From Candidatus Peribacteraceae bacterium (GTDB taxonomy: Bacteria > Patescibacteriota > Gracilibacteria > Peribacterales > Peribacteraceae): DNA of 64,000 bases. The stretch covers positions 248,001-312,000 of the forward strand of contig JAGOTD010000002.1 in the NCBI GenBank assembly GCA_018061945.1. The letters are read 5' to 3'. Every line of letters begins with the position of its first letter. Within the stretch, counting starts at the first letter, position 1. The position numbers and the translations under genes are program-made. Shown here piece by piece: positions 9,242 through 17,788 of the stretch. Under the pieces are notes generated by a model that did not search any database, was not told where the DNA came from, and worked only from the letters and a program-made list of their open reading frames with translations.

Positions 9242-9739
9242 ATGTCCATCTCCTCGCGTGTCACCAGAGTGGTTGTCGGCCTTTTCCTTGGCTGCATCTT
9301 GGGCGTTGTATTGGCCGGCTCTACCGGCTTTCGATGGAACGGCGGAAGTTTTACTGCGGCTCTGGGCGATAGTTATTGCTGCGACCCCAACGGTCCGACG
9401 TGTCGCGCAACAGAAGCAGGCGCTCTATGCGGCGGCGGAAGTTTCCCGACTCTCGGCAGTTGCCAAACCAGTTGTGTCAAAACAATTTATTGCTGCGATA
9501 TCTTAAGTGGCATCGGACAAACATGCAGACAAGGCTTTAAAAACTTAAACGGCAGCACGTGCCAGAATCCAGCAGTGTCGTTTAACAACATGCAGGATTG
9601 CACTATGGCGTGCCCAACCAACGGAACAGGCGCTCTCTCCTCTTTTAGTTCGTCGGTTACAACAGGCGACGAAGATCTGCCGTACTGCGGATGTGACGAC
9701 ACAAGCGGCCAAGTATGCGTTCCGGCTACCGCCTCATGA
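9242..9739 (+). CDS. Small secreted cysteine-rich protein
   Basis: The 165-residue protein has a signal peptide or N-terminal anchor (about residues 8-30). It then carries repeated CC..C..C modules (SYCCDPNGPTC, IYCCDILSGIGQTC), each ending in a C-x3-C pair, and a terminal CGCDDTSGQVC. No family is recognised. The spacing suggests small disulfide-knotted domains. Its stop overlaps the start of the following gene in an ATGA, so the two are translationally coupled. It has one more half-module at its C-terminus, as if the two proteins arose by splitting of a single array. Confidence 0.75.
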   Translation: MSISSRVTRVVVGLFLGCILGVVLAGSTGFRWNGGSFTAALGDSYCCDPNGPTCRATEAGALCGGGSFPTLGSCQTSCVKTIYCCDILSGIGQTCRQGFKNLNGSTCQNPAVSFNNMQDCTMACPTNGTGALSSFSSSVTTGDEDLPYCGCDDTSGQVCVPATAS

Positions 9740-12126
9740 AAAATATTTTTGCATCAGTATGGGCAAGACTAGGGCTTGGAGCTCTCTTCTTAGGAGTGAC
9801 AGTGGTAATTATATGGCAAGCAACCGGAAGAAATTTACTTTTTCTCAAAGCGGGACCGCCGGGGGTGGTGGGAGCATGTCGTGGCGTAGGGGACTACAAA
9901 GCATGTTTTGTATGTTGTAATAGTATGGCTAGGCCCACGGCTGAAAAAAAGGCATGCACAGATGCATGCGAAGCGGATGCTTGCCCCCCGGAAAAAATAA
10001 AAAAAGATAAAACCTGTTCTTGCAGACCAGATGGTTCGCCACCTGTTAGTTGTGGCGGAGCAGATGCGAAAGATAATAAGGATTGTGTGTGCACTACCTG
10101 TGACGAGAAACTAGGAACATGGGATCCTGTAGGCGGCAAATATCGATGTCCAATAGATGGAGGTGGCGGAACATACGCAGGAACATTGTGCTTACCAAAA
10201 AATGAATGCTCTAAGTCTTCACCTGGAACATCCGGCGGAATCGGTGGGGGAATTGGAGGAAATACAGGAGGAACCGGAACGAATGGCAATACGGGGGGAA
10301 CAGGTAATAACGGAACATTCACCCCTCCTACTACCGGAGGAAATACAGGAGGGAATGGAGCGACTGGCGGTATTGGGGGAATTACTGGTGGAGGGACGAC
10401 TGGAACTACTGGGGGAAACACAGGGACAACTGGTGTAGGGACGACTGGAACAACTGGTGGCGGTACTGCTACCCCACCTGTCATTTCTCCTCCTGTCATC
10501 ATTCTTCCAGTCATTGTCCCGCCTACCATAAGCCCTCCTCCGAGTGCTCCCAGTTCTCGCCCGCCGATTTCTTGTCCCAGCTGTACACAAATTATATTTC
10601 CAATACCTAGTGGTTGCAGCGTAGTCTTGCTTAATGAGATTTGTAGCTGCCCAACGTTGGTCTGTACTAGTTCTGCGACCAGCTCAGAGTCGACACAAAC
10701 TCCCCCGATTCAAGTTCCACCCACTTCATCGGAAGGGAGCAGGGGAAGCAGTAGTGCGAGTACAGCTTCCAATGGGTCTAGTCAGTCCAGTAACGCCTCG
10801 AACAGTTCAAATGCTTCCAGTGTTTCAAGTAACGCTTCTGATAGCTCAAGAAATTCGAGTGTATCCAGCAACGCCTCGAACAGTTCAAATGCTTCCAGTG
10901 TTTCAAGTAACGCTTCAAACAGTTCAAATACTTCCAGTGTATCGAGTAATGCCTCGAACAGTTCAAATTCCTCTGCACTTTCTGCTTCTAGTAGCAGCAG
11001 ATCTGTCGAGTATCGCTGCAAGCCAGGACTGGCAAAGTTCAATACCCTCAATGATTGTCTGAATGTCTGCGTCCTCCAGTCATCAAGAAGTTCTTCTACC
11101 GGTTCGTATGGCTCAACATCGAGTAAAGGCTCGGCTGGCTCCAGTCGTTCCAGTAGTAGCTCCTCTCTCGGTTTTCCTACCTTTAGTAGTGCCAGCTCAC
11201 TTCGCACCTCTTCAAGCTGGTCAGCCATTACGACAGTTTCTTCGCGTAGCTCAAGTCGCAGCTCTAGTAGTTCTCGGTCTTCCAGCCAGGCATCCATTGG
11301 CATCACGTCCTGCACAACCGCCATTCAGTGTGCAACCGGCGTCTGTAAAAATGGTACCTGTATCGCTTGTGCCTCCAATCCGGATTGTACCGCCGGCATC
11401 TGTGTGAACGGAACGTGTCAGGCAAGCGCCAGATATTGCGGCGACACGCATATTGATCCGGGTGAGCAGTGTGACGACGGCTCGGGTAATGGACTACCAA
11501 ACGGCAACTGCACTGTCACGTGCCAGCTACGCAAATTGCCAGGCTGTGGCAATGGCACACTGAATACCGGCGAAGAGTGCGATAACGGTCCACTCAATGG
11601 CCGTAACGGTAATTCGTGTTCCGCCGAATGTCGCTGGGCAGTTGGCACCTGTGGCGACGGCGTCTTGCAGACAGCACTGCATGAACAATGCGACCTTGGC
11701 AAACAGCTCAATGGTAAATCCGGACAAACCTGCACCAACACCTGTCAGATTGCCCCAAGCGATCACTGTGGCAACGGAGCAGTCGAACCAGAATTTAGTG
11801 AGCAGTGTGATGATGGTTCTAATAATTCCGATACGCATCCTTCGGCTTGTCGCCTCAACTGTACCTACCCACGCTGTGGCGATGGCGTGCAGGATTACAA
11901 CGAAGAGTGTGACGACGGCAATCAGCTGTCTCGCGATCGCTGCTCACCAACCTGCGAAATAGAATTGGGCGCCGCACCAATCGATAATCCACCAGACCAA
12001 ATCCCAACCAATATTCCGCCACCTGGAAAAACCGAATCCGGCCCCGGTCTTGTCATCTTCCTCGCCTCCGGCGCTGCAGCCGGCATCGGAATTGTGCGCA
12101 GAAGGTTGTATCCGACGAAGAAGTAA
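9736..12126 (+). CDS. Large Ser/Gly-rich surface protein with DUF4215-type Cys repeats
   Basis: The 796-residue protein has an N-terminal hydrophobic anchor (about 5-30) and a Cys-rich segment. A GGxTGG-type Gly/Thr/Asn region (about 160-245) is followed by a Pro/Val stretch and a Ser/Asn tract (about 340-420) of tandem SNASNSSNASSVS-like units. It then carries five Myxococcus-type repeats of the form CGxG..GEQCDDG..C..C (about 575-755). A C-terminal helix ends in a basic tail (VRRRLYPTKK). This is typical of a wall- or membrane-anchored stalk protein carrying disulfide-rich heads. I chose ATG 9736 because of the ATGA overlap. The function, probably adhesion, is inferred. No LPXTG motif is seen. 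Confidence 0.8.
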   Translation: MKNIFASVWARLGLGALFLGVTVVIIWQATGRNLLFLKAGPPGVVGACRGVGDYKACFVCCNSMARPTAEKKACTDACEADACPPEKIKKDKTCSCRPDGSPPVSCGGADAKDNKDCVCTTCDEKLGTWDPVGGKYRCPIDGGGGTYAGTLCLPKNECSKSSPGTSGGIGGGIGGNTGGTGTNGNTGGTGNNGTFTPPTTGGNTGGNGATGGIGGITGGGTTGTTGGNTGTTGVGTTGTTGGGTATPPVISPPVIILPVIVPPTISPPPSAPSSRPPISCPSCTQIIFPIPSGCSVVLLNEICSCPTLVCTSSATSSESTQTPPIQVPPTSSEGSRGSSSASTASNGSSQSSNASNSSNASSVSSNASDSSRNSSVSSNASNSSNASSVSSNASNSSNTSSVSSNASNSSNSSALSASSSSRSVEYRCKPGLAKFNTLNDCLNVCVLQSSRSSSTGSYGSTSSKGSAGSSRSSSSSSLGFPTFSSASSLRTSSSWSAITTVSSRSSSRSSSSSRSSSQASIGITSCTTAIQCATGVCKNGTCIACASNPDCTAGICVNGTCQASARYCGDTHIDPGEQCDDGSGNGLPNGNCTVTCQLRKLPGCGNGTLNTGEECDNGPLNGRNGNSCSAECRWAVGTCGDGVLQTALHEQCDLGKQLNGKSGQTCTNTCQIAPSDHCGNGAVEPEFSEQCDDGSNNSDTHPSACRLNCTYPRCGDGVQDYNEECDDGNQLSRDRCSPTCEIELGAAPIDNPPDQIPTNIPPPGKTESGPGLVIFLASGAAAGIGIVRRRLYPTKK
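10759..10978 (+). repeat. Tandem Ser/Asn codon repeat inside the surface protein
   Basis: Units of about 33-60 nt (GCCTCGAACAGTTCAAATGC and close variants) recur several times and encode SNASNSSNASSVS. The copies are nearly identical at the DNA level, indicating recent expansion. The tract is a likely site of length variation. Confidence 0.75.
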
Positions 12127-12161
12127 AACACATTAAAGCAACCTATTACAAATTCCGCAGC

Positions 12162-12216
12162 AGCGATTCGCCCGTCCGAACGGATGATCGTTCATCCGGG
12201 CGGGCAAATCGCTGTT
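12162..12216. repeat. Long hairpin with GTCCGAACGGATGA core (downstream of surface protein)
   Basis: AGCGATT..GCCCG..CCG..GGATGA pairs with TCATCC..CGGGC..AATCGCT across a short loop, with small bulges. The core GTCCGAACGGATGA..CGTTCATCCGGGCGGG recurs at 14396-14430 and 31052-31086. It lies between a stop codon and a tRNA promoter and may act as a terminator. Confidence 0.65.
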
Positions 12217-12285
12217 TAGAGATTATTTCCAATCAGCATTTTGTCTTATGTATTCCAGCTCCCGAGACTGCTACAATGTTTCTAT

Positions 12286-12363
12286 GCCCTGGTAGCTCAG
12301 TTTGGATAGAGCAAGACCCTTCTAAGGTCGAGGTCACAGGTTCGACTCCTGTCCAGGGCACCA
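12286..12363 (+). tRNA. tRNA-Arg(UCU)
   Basis: The acceptor stem GCCCTGG (12286-12292) pairs with CCAGGGC (12353-12359). Discriminator A and an encoded CCA follow. The anticodon loop CTTCTAA gives UCU, which reads AGA/AGG. The T-loop TTCGACT is present. A TACAAT box lies about 10 nt upstream. The 3' flank begins CCACGTAAAATC, matching the trailer start of other tRNAs here but without the hairpin. Confidence 0.97.
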
Positions 12364-12449
12364 CGTAAAATCACTAAAGCTGATGATTATTGCCAACCAC
12401 ACCTAGAAAAGGTGCTCTCTTTGTGTGTATACGTATTTTTGAGATGTGC

Positions 12450-12455
12450 TATAGT
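12450..12455 (+). promoter_or_regulatory. -10 box, leaderless promoter of the DUF4870-pyrH unit
   Basis: An extended -10, TGCTATAGT, ends 7 nt before the ATG at 12463. TTGTGT about 17 nt further upstream could be the -35. Confidence 0.6.
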
Positions 12456-12462
12456 ACCCCAG

Positions 12463-12999
12463 ATGGACACACTTCCTCCAAGTAACCAAGAGGCCAAGCT
12501 CAAAGACATTGCAACGAATAAAGATATGGCCGCACTCAGCTACGTGTGGATTTTGTCAGTCATTCTTTTCTTTGCGCGCAAAGATTCGCCGTTCATCCGC
12601 TACCACAGCAAGCAGGCGATGATCCTGTTTATCATCAGTATTCCTATTTGGCTGATTCCCTTCATCGGACACTTTCTTATTCTGATCATCGTAGCCGGAA
12701 ACTTGATAGGTTTTATCAATGCAGCAAATGGCCTTTACGCTGATGTCCCGTTTGTCGGTCCGCTGTCGCGCGGCGAAAAAAGCATTGGCCAGGTGATGAC
12801 AGAAGGATGGGCATCGATCAAAGAAACCTGGAAAAAAATCATGGCAACATTTGCTCAAAAAAAACCAGAGCAGACACCACCCGAAAATCCTGTACAATCA
12901 ACTGAGCAAGCGATGCCTAGCCCTAACCCCGACCCTAACCCTCATCCTCCCAGCCCCAACCCAAACCCTCCTCCCGAGCCTCCCTCTCCTCAATCCTAA
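12463..12999 (+). CDS. DUF4870 family membrane protein
   Basis: The 178-residue protein has three hydrophobic segments in the DUF4870 (Tic20-like) pattern: MAALSYVWILSVILFF, a conserved basic loop SPFIRYHSKQAMILF, and two further helices. It ends in a hydrophilic tail very rich in PNP/PSP units (about residues 140-178). The family's function is unknown. I chose ATG 12463 because a -10 box ends 7 nt upstream; longer frames would lack a start. It ends 2 nt before pyrH and probably shares its transcript. Confidence 0.85.
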   Translation: MDTLPPSNQEAKLKDIATNKDMAALSYVWILSVILFFARKDSPFIRYHSKQAMILFIISIPIWLIPFIGHFLILIIVAGNLIGFINAANGLYADVPFVGPLSRGEKSIGQVMTEGWASIKETWKKIMATFAQKKPEQTPPENPVQSTEQAMPSPNPDPNPHPPSPNPNPPPEPPSPQS

Positions 13000-13001
13000 G
13001 T

Positions 13002-13712
13002 ATGCCAACCTACAAACGCATTCTACTGAAAGTTTCCGGTGAAGCACTATCTGGACCAGACGGTTTTGGCTTCGACTACAAAAAACTCCACGCCATTGCC
13101 GCGCAGATTATAGAAGTGGCAAAAACCAAAACACAGATTGTAGTGGTGATCGGTGCTGGCAACATTTGGCGTTACCGCGATACAACCGAGAGCGGCATTG
13201 AACGTACAGCGAGCGACGCCATGGGCATGCTTGCAACTATCATGAATGCCGTTGCACTGCAGTCTTCACTAGAAGCCATGGGTGCCGTGACACGCGTGTG
13301 TTCGGCTGTGGATGTCCCACAACTGGCTGAGCCGTATGTACGCCGTCGAGCCGAGCGTCACTTAGAGAAGGGGAGAATCGTCATTTGCGCTGGTGGAACA
13401 GGCAATCCGTTCTTTACAACAGACTCCGCCGCCGCTCTGCGGGCATTGGAACTGGAATGTGACATTATTTTGAAAGCATCGAACGTGGATGGTATTTACG
13501 ACAAAGACCCGAACAAATTCTCGAACGCCAAAAAGTACGACAAAGTCTCGTTCCAGGAAGCAATCGAAAAAAACCTGAAGGTGATGGATCAATCCGCCTT
13601 TAGTATGTGCAGGGAACAGAATTTGCCGATCGTCGTCTTCAACTTCGAAAAGAAAGGAGCGTTTTTGGCTGCAGCACAGGGGAAGAAGATTGGGACGCTG
13701 GTGAAGGATTAG
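13002..13712 (+). CDS. pyrH: UMP kinase
   Basis: The enzyme phosphorylates UMP to UDP in pyrimidine nucleotide synthesis. It is the bacterial amino-acid-kinase-fold type, unrelated to eukaryotic UMP/CMP kinases. The 236-residue protein shows RILLKVSGEAL, VVVIGAGNIWR, the DAMGMLAT..N block, CAGGTGNPFFTTDSAAALRA, and KASNVDGIYDKDP. It is in the typical pyrH-frr order, separated from frr by 125 nt that hold an inverted repeat. Confidence 0.97.
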   Translation: MPTYKRILLKVSGEALSGPDGFGFDYKKLHAIAAQIIEVAKTKTQIVVVIGAGNIWRYRDTTESGIERTASDAMGMLATIMNAVALQSSLEAMGAVTRVCSAVDVPQLAEPYVRRRAERHLEKGRIVICAGGTGNPFFTTDSAAALRALELECDIILKASNVDGIYDKDPNKFSNAKKYDKVSFQEAIEKNLKVMDQSAFSMCREQNLPIVVFNFEKKGAFLAAAQGKKIGTLVKD

Positions 13713-13713
13713 G

Positions 13714-13799
13714 TATCGAATTACGCTATACGAAGTACGAATTACGATGTATTTCATTTCGTAATTCGCGATTCGAAATTCGTACTTCGCTATACGTTC
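13714..13799. repeat. Inverted repeat of CGAATTACGAA words between pyrH and frr
   Basis: The left arm (13714-13748) is a chain of CGAATTACG / ACGAAGTACG words. The right arm (13757-13799) carries the reverse complement, TTCGTAATTCG..CGTACTTCGCTATACG. CTATACGAAGTACGAATTACG pairs almost throughout. The related loci are 15821-15869, 56498-56579, 58930-58962 and 63659-63713. Confidence 0.75.
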
Positions 13800-13837
13800 T
13801 TCCCTTTATAGCCATCAATCTGCTACTATCTATTCAT

Positions 13838-14380
13838 ATGACCAACCCTGCCATTACCATCTTTCAGCAAGAATTTCAGAAAGCGATTGAACACCTTAAG
13901 CAAGAATTTTCTCGGCTACAAACCGGCCGCGCCAATGCGTCGCTTGTCGAACATATTATGGTCGAAGCCTATGGCCAGATGATGGAAATGAAGGCAGTTG
14001 CCAGCGTGTCCATTCAAGACGCCCGTTCGATGGTCATTCAGCCATGGGACAAGTCTGTCTTGGGAGCGGTGGAGAAAGCGGTGCAGATGGCAGATATCGG
14101 CAGTAACCCGGTGAATGATGGTGTCGTCATCCGCCTCAACTTTCCACCAATGACCGAAGAACGCCGCTTGCACTTAAAGAAAGTGGTAAGTCAGCTAGCC
14201 GAACAATCGAAAATTAAGATTCGCCAATTGCGCCAAGAAGCGAATACCGCTCTTGCCGACGAAGATGCCGAAGACGAAAAAGCGCGCGCCGAGAAAGACT
14301 TACAAAAGCATGTCGATGATGCCAATGCGCTCGTCGAAGAATTGGCTAAGAAAAAGGAGGCAGAGGTGATGACGGTCTAG
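13838..14380 (+). CDS. frr: Ribosome recycling factor
   Basis: RRF splits post-termination ribosomes together with EF-G. The 180-residue protein shows the family blocks: LQTGRANASLVEHI, the WDKSVLGAVEKA region, DIGSNPVNDGVVIRLNFPPMTEERR and a long C-terminal three-helix segment rich in Lys/Glu. The ATG at 13838 fits the family length. The longer frame back to 13607 overlaps pyrH and reads through a repeat. TACTAT 8 nt before the ATG suggests a leaderless transcript separate from pyrH. Confidence 0.96.
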   Translation: MTNPAITIFQQEFQKAIEHLKQEFSRLQTGRANASLVEHIMVEAYGQMMEMKAVASVSIQDARSMVIQPWDKSVLGAVEKAVQMADIGSNPVNDGVVIRLNFPPMTEERRLHLKKVVSQLAEQSKIKIRQLRQEANTALADEDAEDEKARAEKDLQKHVDDANALVEELAKKKEAEVMTV

Positions 14381-14385
14381 GAAAG

Positions 14386-14510
14386 AACGAAGATCCCCGT
14401 CCGAACGGATGACGTTCATCCGGGCGGGAAAGAACCAAATTCTAAACAAGCTAGAAATTCTAATTTCCAAATTAGAATTTGTCTCGGATTTAGTATTTTG
14501 ATCTTCGAAT
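14386..14510. repeat. Composite intergenic repeat: CCGAACGGAT hairpin plus AT-rich word repeat
   Basis: A hairpin (14394-14430) is followed by AAGAACCAAATTC words and their inverted counterparts (AATTAGAATTTGTCTCGG). The hairpin block is nearly identical to 31042-31092. The AT-rich part shares an exact match of about 24 nt, in opposite orientation, with 50318-50341. The region holds no gene. Confidence 0.7.
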
Positions 14511-14554
14511 TTTGCCTCTTGTATCTCGGCTATTGCCCATTGTATTCTGCCCCT

Positions 14555-15805
14555 ATGCCAACCAAGCCAAAAATTGCTGTTCCACTCTTTCCCGGTAGCA
14601 ACGGAGAAATTGATAATCTTCAAGTACTCCGCCGCTGCGGCTTCGATGCATTTTTGTTTCGTTGGAATGATTCAGTCGAAAAACTCAAAGACTGCGATGG
14701 CTATTTTTTCGGCGCTGGCTTCAGCTACGAAGATCGCGGACGTTCGGGCATGGTTGCCGCGCGCGATCCGCTGTTTCAGTTTCTGCACACCGAAGCCGAC
14801 AGAGGCAAAGTGATTATCGGTAACTGTAACGGTGCTCAAGTACTGATCGAAAGCGGTTTGGTACCACTTGGCGATAAGCTACGGATGTCTCTCGCCCACA
14901 ACGCCATCAAACAAAAAGATGCGTGGGTATCGCCTGGATTTTTAAATGAATGGGTGTGGATCACGCCCAGTTGTGACCGCAATCGATGTGCGACCTCCGA
15001 CTGGACGGGTGCCATGCATATTCCCATCGCGCACGGCGAAGGACGCTTTGTCACCAAAGACCCTGACTTGATCGCAGCGCTCGAAGAAAACGGCCAAGTG
15101 GCATTTCGCTACTGCGACGCCAACGGCAACGTCTCGGCTGATGCGCCTATTACTCCAAACGGCTCAACGGGTGGTATTGCTGGCATCTGTAATCCACAGG
15201 GAAATGTGATCGCCATTATGCCACACCCAGAACGCACAACACTTGGCGACGCCTATTTCCTGTCTGCCAAACGCTGGATCGAGCAGAAGAAAAACGCACA
15301 AGTTGCAGCAAAATCGATTGCGAGTAATTATCAAAGTGCTGCGCCAGCCAATCGCGCGCCAAGACCACTCGAAATTTTTATCGATACCATTATTACCAAC
15401 AACGAAGAGCGAACAGTGGAAGCAGCTGCTCATCGAGTAAATGCGAATCTCAAGCTCAAACAGTATCGCTACATCGCACCATCAGACATAAAAATGGAAG
15501 CGATTCTCGAGACGTTATCGGTTTTTAACCCCAATAAAGAAATTGCCTACGTTCGCAAAGACGGCCAGTTCTACCGCTGGAACAGCGGCAAGAAGGAACT
15601 GCAGCCGACAGATAAAAAGCCCCTTGCTGGTATTTCACTACTCCGCCGCAACGAACCCGATACCGGCGCTGCACGTTTTGGAAAGGGGAGTGAGACAGGT
15701 GTATGTTATGACTGCCGGTCTGTGGATCAGGCAGCGGTGATGAACGCGGGACTGCTGGAAGTGTTTGGTAATCCACATGCTAGTACGATTGAAAGTATGC
15801 AGTAA
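14555..15805 (+). CDS. purQ: Phosphoribosylformylglycinamidine synthase, glutaminase subunit, with C-terminal extension
   Basis: PurQ hydrolyses glutamine and passes ammonia to PurL, which makes formylglycinamidine ribotide; purL is at 59735. Residues 5-265 form a class I glutaminase domain: VPLFPGSNGEIDNL, the nucleophile elbow IIGNCNGAQVL (Cys), and the His/Glu pair in MPHPERTTLGD. PurQ is normally 220-270 residues. This protein has 416, with about 140 extra C-terminal residues that I cannot assign. Their last helix (LLEVFGNPHASTIE) loosely resembles the end of PurS, so a diverged PurQ-PurS fusion is possible. I chose ATG 14555, with TATTCT 6 nt upstream. Confidence 0.85.
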   Translation: MPTKPKIAVPLFPGSNGEIDNLQVLRRCGFDAFLFRWNDSVEKLKDCDGYFFGAGFSYEDRGRSGMVAARDPLFQFLHTEADRGKVIIGNCNGAQVLIESGLVPLGDKLRMSLAHNAIKQKDAWVSPGFLNEWVWITPSCDRNRCATSDWTGAMHIPIAHGEGRFVTKDPDLIAALEENGQVAFRYCDANGNVSADAPITPNGSTGGIAGICNPQGNVIAIMPHPERTTLGDAYFLSAKRWIEQKKNAQVAAKSIASNYQSAAPANRAPRPLEIFIDTIITNNEERTVEAAAHRVNANLKLKQYRYIAPSDIKMEAILETLSVFNPNKEIAYVRKDGQFYRWNSGKKELQPTDKKPLAGISLLRRNEPDTGAARFGKGSETGVCYDCRSVDQAAVMNAGLLEVFGNPHASTIESMQ

Positions 15806-15820
15806 ATTGATCGGCTGATT

Positions 15821-15869
15821 ACGATGAACGTGAGAGCGAATTACGAATCTGGAATTACGAATTATGAAT
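15821..15869. repeat. CGAATTACGAA-word repeat between purQ and the TrmH gene
   Basis: GCGAATTACGAATCTGG and GAATTACGAATTATG words appear here in one orientation only, so this looks like a single arm of the family seen at 13714-13799. Confidence 0.55.
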
Positions 15870-15903
15870 ACCTTCATTTCCCATGTCCTAAGTCCTAACC
15901 CCA

Positions 15904-16371
15904 ATGGCCCAACCCATCGTCCTCATCGCCCACAATATCCGTTCGATCTGGAATATCGGCACACTCTTCAGAACTGGCGATGCGTTTGGCGTGGATCATA
16001 TTCATTTAACAGGCTATACCGCCCAGCCACCACGCAAAGAGATTTCGAAAACCGCTCTGGGGGCAGAAAAATGGATTCCTTGGAGCTACACCAAAGATCC
16101 GCTGGAAGTGATCGAGAAACGACGCGAGGAAGGTTTTATGATCGTCGCACTCGAAAAGAATGATGAGAGTATCGCAATCAATACACTTAAGTCCGATAAG
16201 CCCATTTGCCTGATCATCGGTCACGAAGTATTGGGTGTGAATGAGGATTTACTCAAAGCATCGGACACCATCGCTCACATTGCTATGCAGGGCAAAAAGG
16301 AATCGCTGAATGTGTCGGTTGCAACGGGGATTGCGCTGTATGCAATACGCTCACTTGAGAATTTAAAATAA
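15904..16371 (+). CDS. TrmH/SpoU-family RNA methyltransferase
   Basis: This is a SPOUT-fold 2'-O-methyltransferase acting on rRNA or tRNA. The 155 residues carry the three SpoU motifs: NIRSIWNIGTLFRTGDAFGV (motif 1), PICLIIGHEVLGVNEDLL (motif 2) and IAMQGKKESLNVSVATGIALYAI (motif 3). Motif 3 includes the knot residues that bind S-adenosylmethionine. It has the minimal catalytic domain with no N-terminal substrate-binding extension, like TrmL-type proteins. The exact target nucleotide cannot be read. Confidence 0.9.
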   Translation: MAQPIVLIAHNIRSIWNIGTLFRTGDAFGVDHIHLTGYTAQPPRKEISKTALGAEKWIPWSYTKDPLEVIEKRREEGFMIVALEKNDESIAINTLKSDKPICLIIGHEVLGVNEDLLKASDTIAHIAMQGKKESLNVSVATGIALYAIRSLENLK

Positions 16372-16433
16372 CACCAGTAATTGATTGATTCATATTAGAT
16401 CAATTAGCAACTTCAAGAAATAAATTCAGACAA

Positions 16434-16994
16434 TCAAACGTCTTTAGTAGGTTTCGGGCGTTTTCTACCATCAGGCCGATCTACAATAAAAAACGCAGGC
16501 AATACGATATACCGCTCTCCGTAAGTTGGCTGATTCGTGTCTTTCGTCCTGTAAAACAAACGGATCACTCCTCCAGTTGACGAATCGTCAGTCTGCCACA
16601 GTGGAGCCGCCGGCTCACCACCAGACGAGGACAAACCCCATTGTCGATCTTTTAAAACTTTCTTCAATGCTTCTGCAAAAGCCTCGGAAGCAGTATCTCC
16701 TTTCAGTTTTTGTAATTCAACTTGGGCCGCCAGCCGCGCAGTTTCATCGCGACCTGGGATGGATTGAATTGCGCTGAAAACTGCTTGCTGCTTCTCGCTG
16801 AGCTTGTGAATTATATTTTCAGTTCTCCTCGCATGTTGATCTAAGAGCATATCTAGCTTGTCGGAGATGGCTCTTAAAACACGATCAATAGAGTTAAAAG
16901 ATGCTTCCATAGATTCAACGCGCTTGGTCAAACGCGCGATCTGATCACCTACCCCTTCTGCCTCAGACTTGACTTTATTAACCATATTGAGCAT
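16434..16994 (-). CDS. Hypothetical coiled-coil protein
   Basis: The family is not recognised. The 186-residue product has a long heptad-patterned region (about 1-110: VGDQIARLTKRVESMEASF, ISDKLDMLLDQHARRTENI). A compact C-terminal portion rich in strands follows (GGVIRLFYRTKD, ERYIVLPAFFIV) and ends in a basic tail. No signal or membrane segment is seen. I used the first ATG, at 16994; a TTG at 17024 would add ten residues. Confidence 0.6.
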   Translation of the reverse strand: MLNMVNKVKSEAEGVGDQIARLTKRVESMEASFNSIDRVLRAISDKLDMLLDQHARRTENIIHKLSEKQQAVFSAIQSIPGRDETARLAAQVELQKLKGDTASEAFAEALKKVLKDRQWGLSSSGGEPAAPLWQTDDSSTGGVIRLFYRTKDTNQPTYGERYIVLPAFFIVDRPDGRKRPKPTKDV

Positions 16995-17136
16995 TACGCT
17001 ACTGCCAGTTATATGAGGTGTCAAGAATTCATTCGCCTAATGAGATTATGAATGCTCAGATTGGTAATACCGTAGTCTATCTTAGCTTGTACAAAGCAAT
17101 TGTACTGGTAAGATACGATCAATTTCCCCGTTTTTT

Positions 17137-17787
17137 ATGGCTGACGCTACAACCGGAACCAACCCACCAACACCACCACGTCCTGGCGATCCAGTGCCAA
17201 ACGAAGGACTCGACCCAACGCAGGTTTTTGGCGGCGCGCCAATGCCTCCGCCACAGTCTGGTGCTGCAGCCGCAGCAGGAACAGGGGATGACGCAACTAC
17301 TCCACCACCACAAGACAACAGTCCGCCACCGCCACCGGTTGGCACACCAGCTACGAAGGAAGCAGGTTACGATGATGAAGATATCAAGATTCTTGCCGAA
17401 ATCGGAAACTACCGATTTGCGAGCATTATGAACACGCTCAACAATCAGAATATTGTAGTACCTGCTCACCCAGAAACAAATTTTGATGAACAGGGTTTCC
17501 TCACACTACTTCGTGGATCCATTTCCCTTACACGCGACGAAAAGTGGCGCATCATTCAGGCTATTCCAAAGCTCAGCCAGTTTCAGATCGATGAACTGCA
17601 AAAGATTTTGCAGGAAGAGCGCACCAAATTCAGCATTCTGTCACCAAAGCACCTAAAGCACCTCATGTCGCTCGAAAAGAAACACGCCGAAGACTGGAAA
17701 GATCTGCAGTCGCTGTACATACAGCAGAACGCCAAGCAGAAAGAACAGTCGCAAGCAGATGAGATTAGAAAGCAGTTGGGACTGTAA
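17137..17787 (+). CDS. Hypothetical protein with Pro-rich head and helical tail
   Basis: The 216-residue cytoplasmic-looking protein has an N-terminal disordered region of Pro, Gly and Ala (1-70: PPPQ, PPPPP runs) and an all-helical C-terminal part (80-216). That part contains DEKWRIIQAIPKLSQFQIDELQKI-type amphipathic helices and a final Glu/Lys/Gln helix. I recognise no catalytic motif. The helical region looks like a protein-interaction module. It is followed at once by an arm of the 17789-17963 repeat. Confidence 0.65.
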   Translation: MADATTGTNPPTPPRPGDPVPNEGLDPTQVFGGAPMPPPQSGAAAAAGTGDDATTPPPQDNSPPPPPVGTPATKEAGYDDEDIKILAEIGNYRFASIMNTLNNQNIVVPAHPETNFDEQGFLTLLRGSISLTRDEKWRIIQAIPKLSQFQIDELQKILQEERTKFSILSPKHLKHLMSLEKKHAEDWKDLQSLYIQQNAKQKEQSQADEIRKQLGL

Positions 17788-17788
17788 G

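Noticed and set aside
9736-9739. Possible recoding of UGA as Gly, as in Gracilibacteria
   Set aside because: UGA ends the small Cys-rich gene at 9737 and the MBOAT gene at 42139 in clean ATGA overlaps, and no conserved gene needs UGA read through.
10201-10470. CRISPR-like array in the Gly-rich region
   Set aside because: The repeats are in-frame codons of a GGxTGG protein region with no unique spacers. No other array candidate was seen in the window.
10782-11324. Long minus-strand frame opposite the Ser-rich tract
   Set aside because: It is a low-complexity antisense of the Ser/Asn repeat (poly Leu/Glu), with no start signal and a much better gene on the plus strand.
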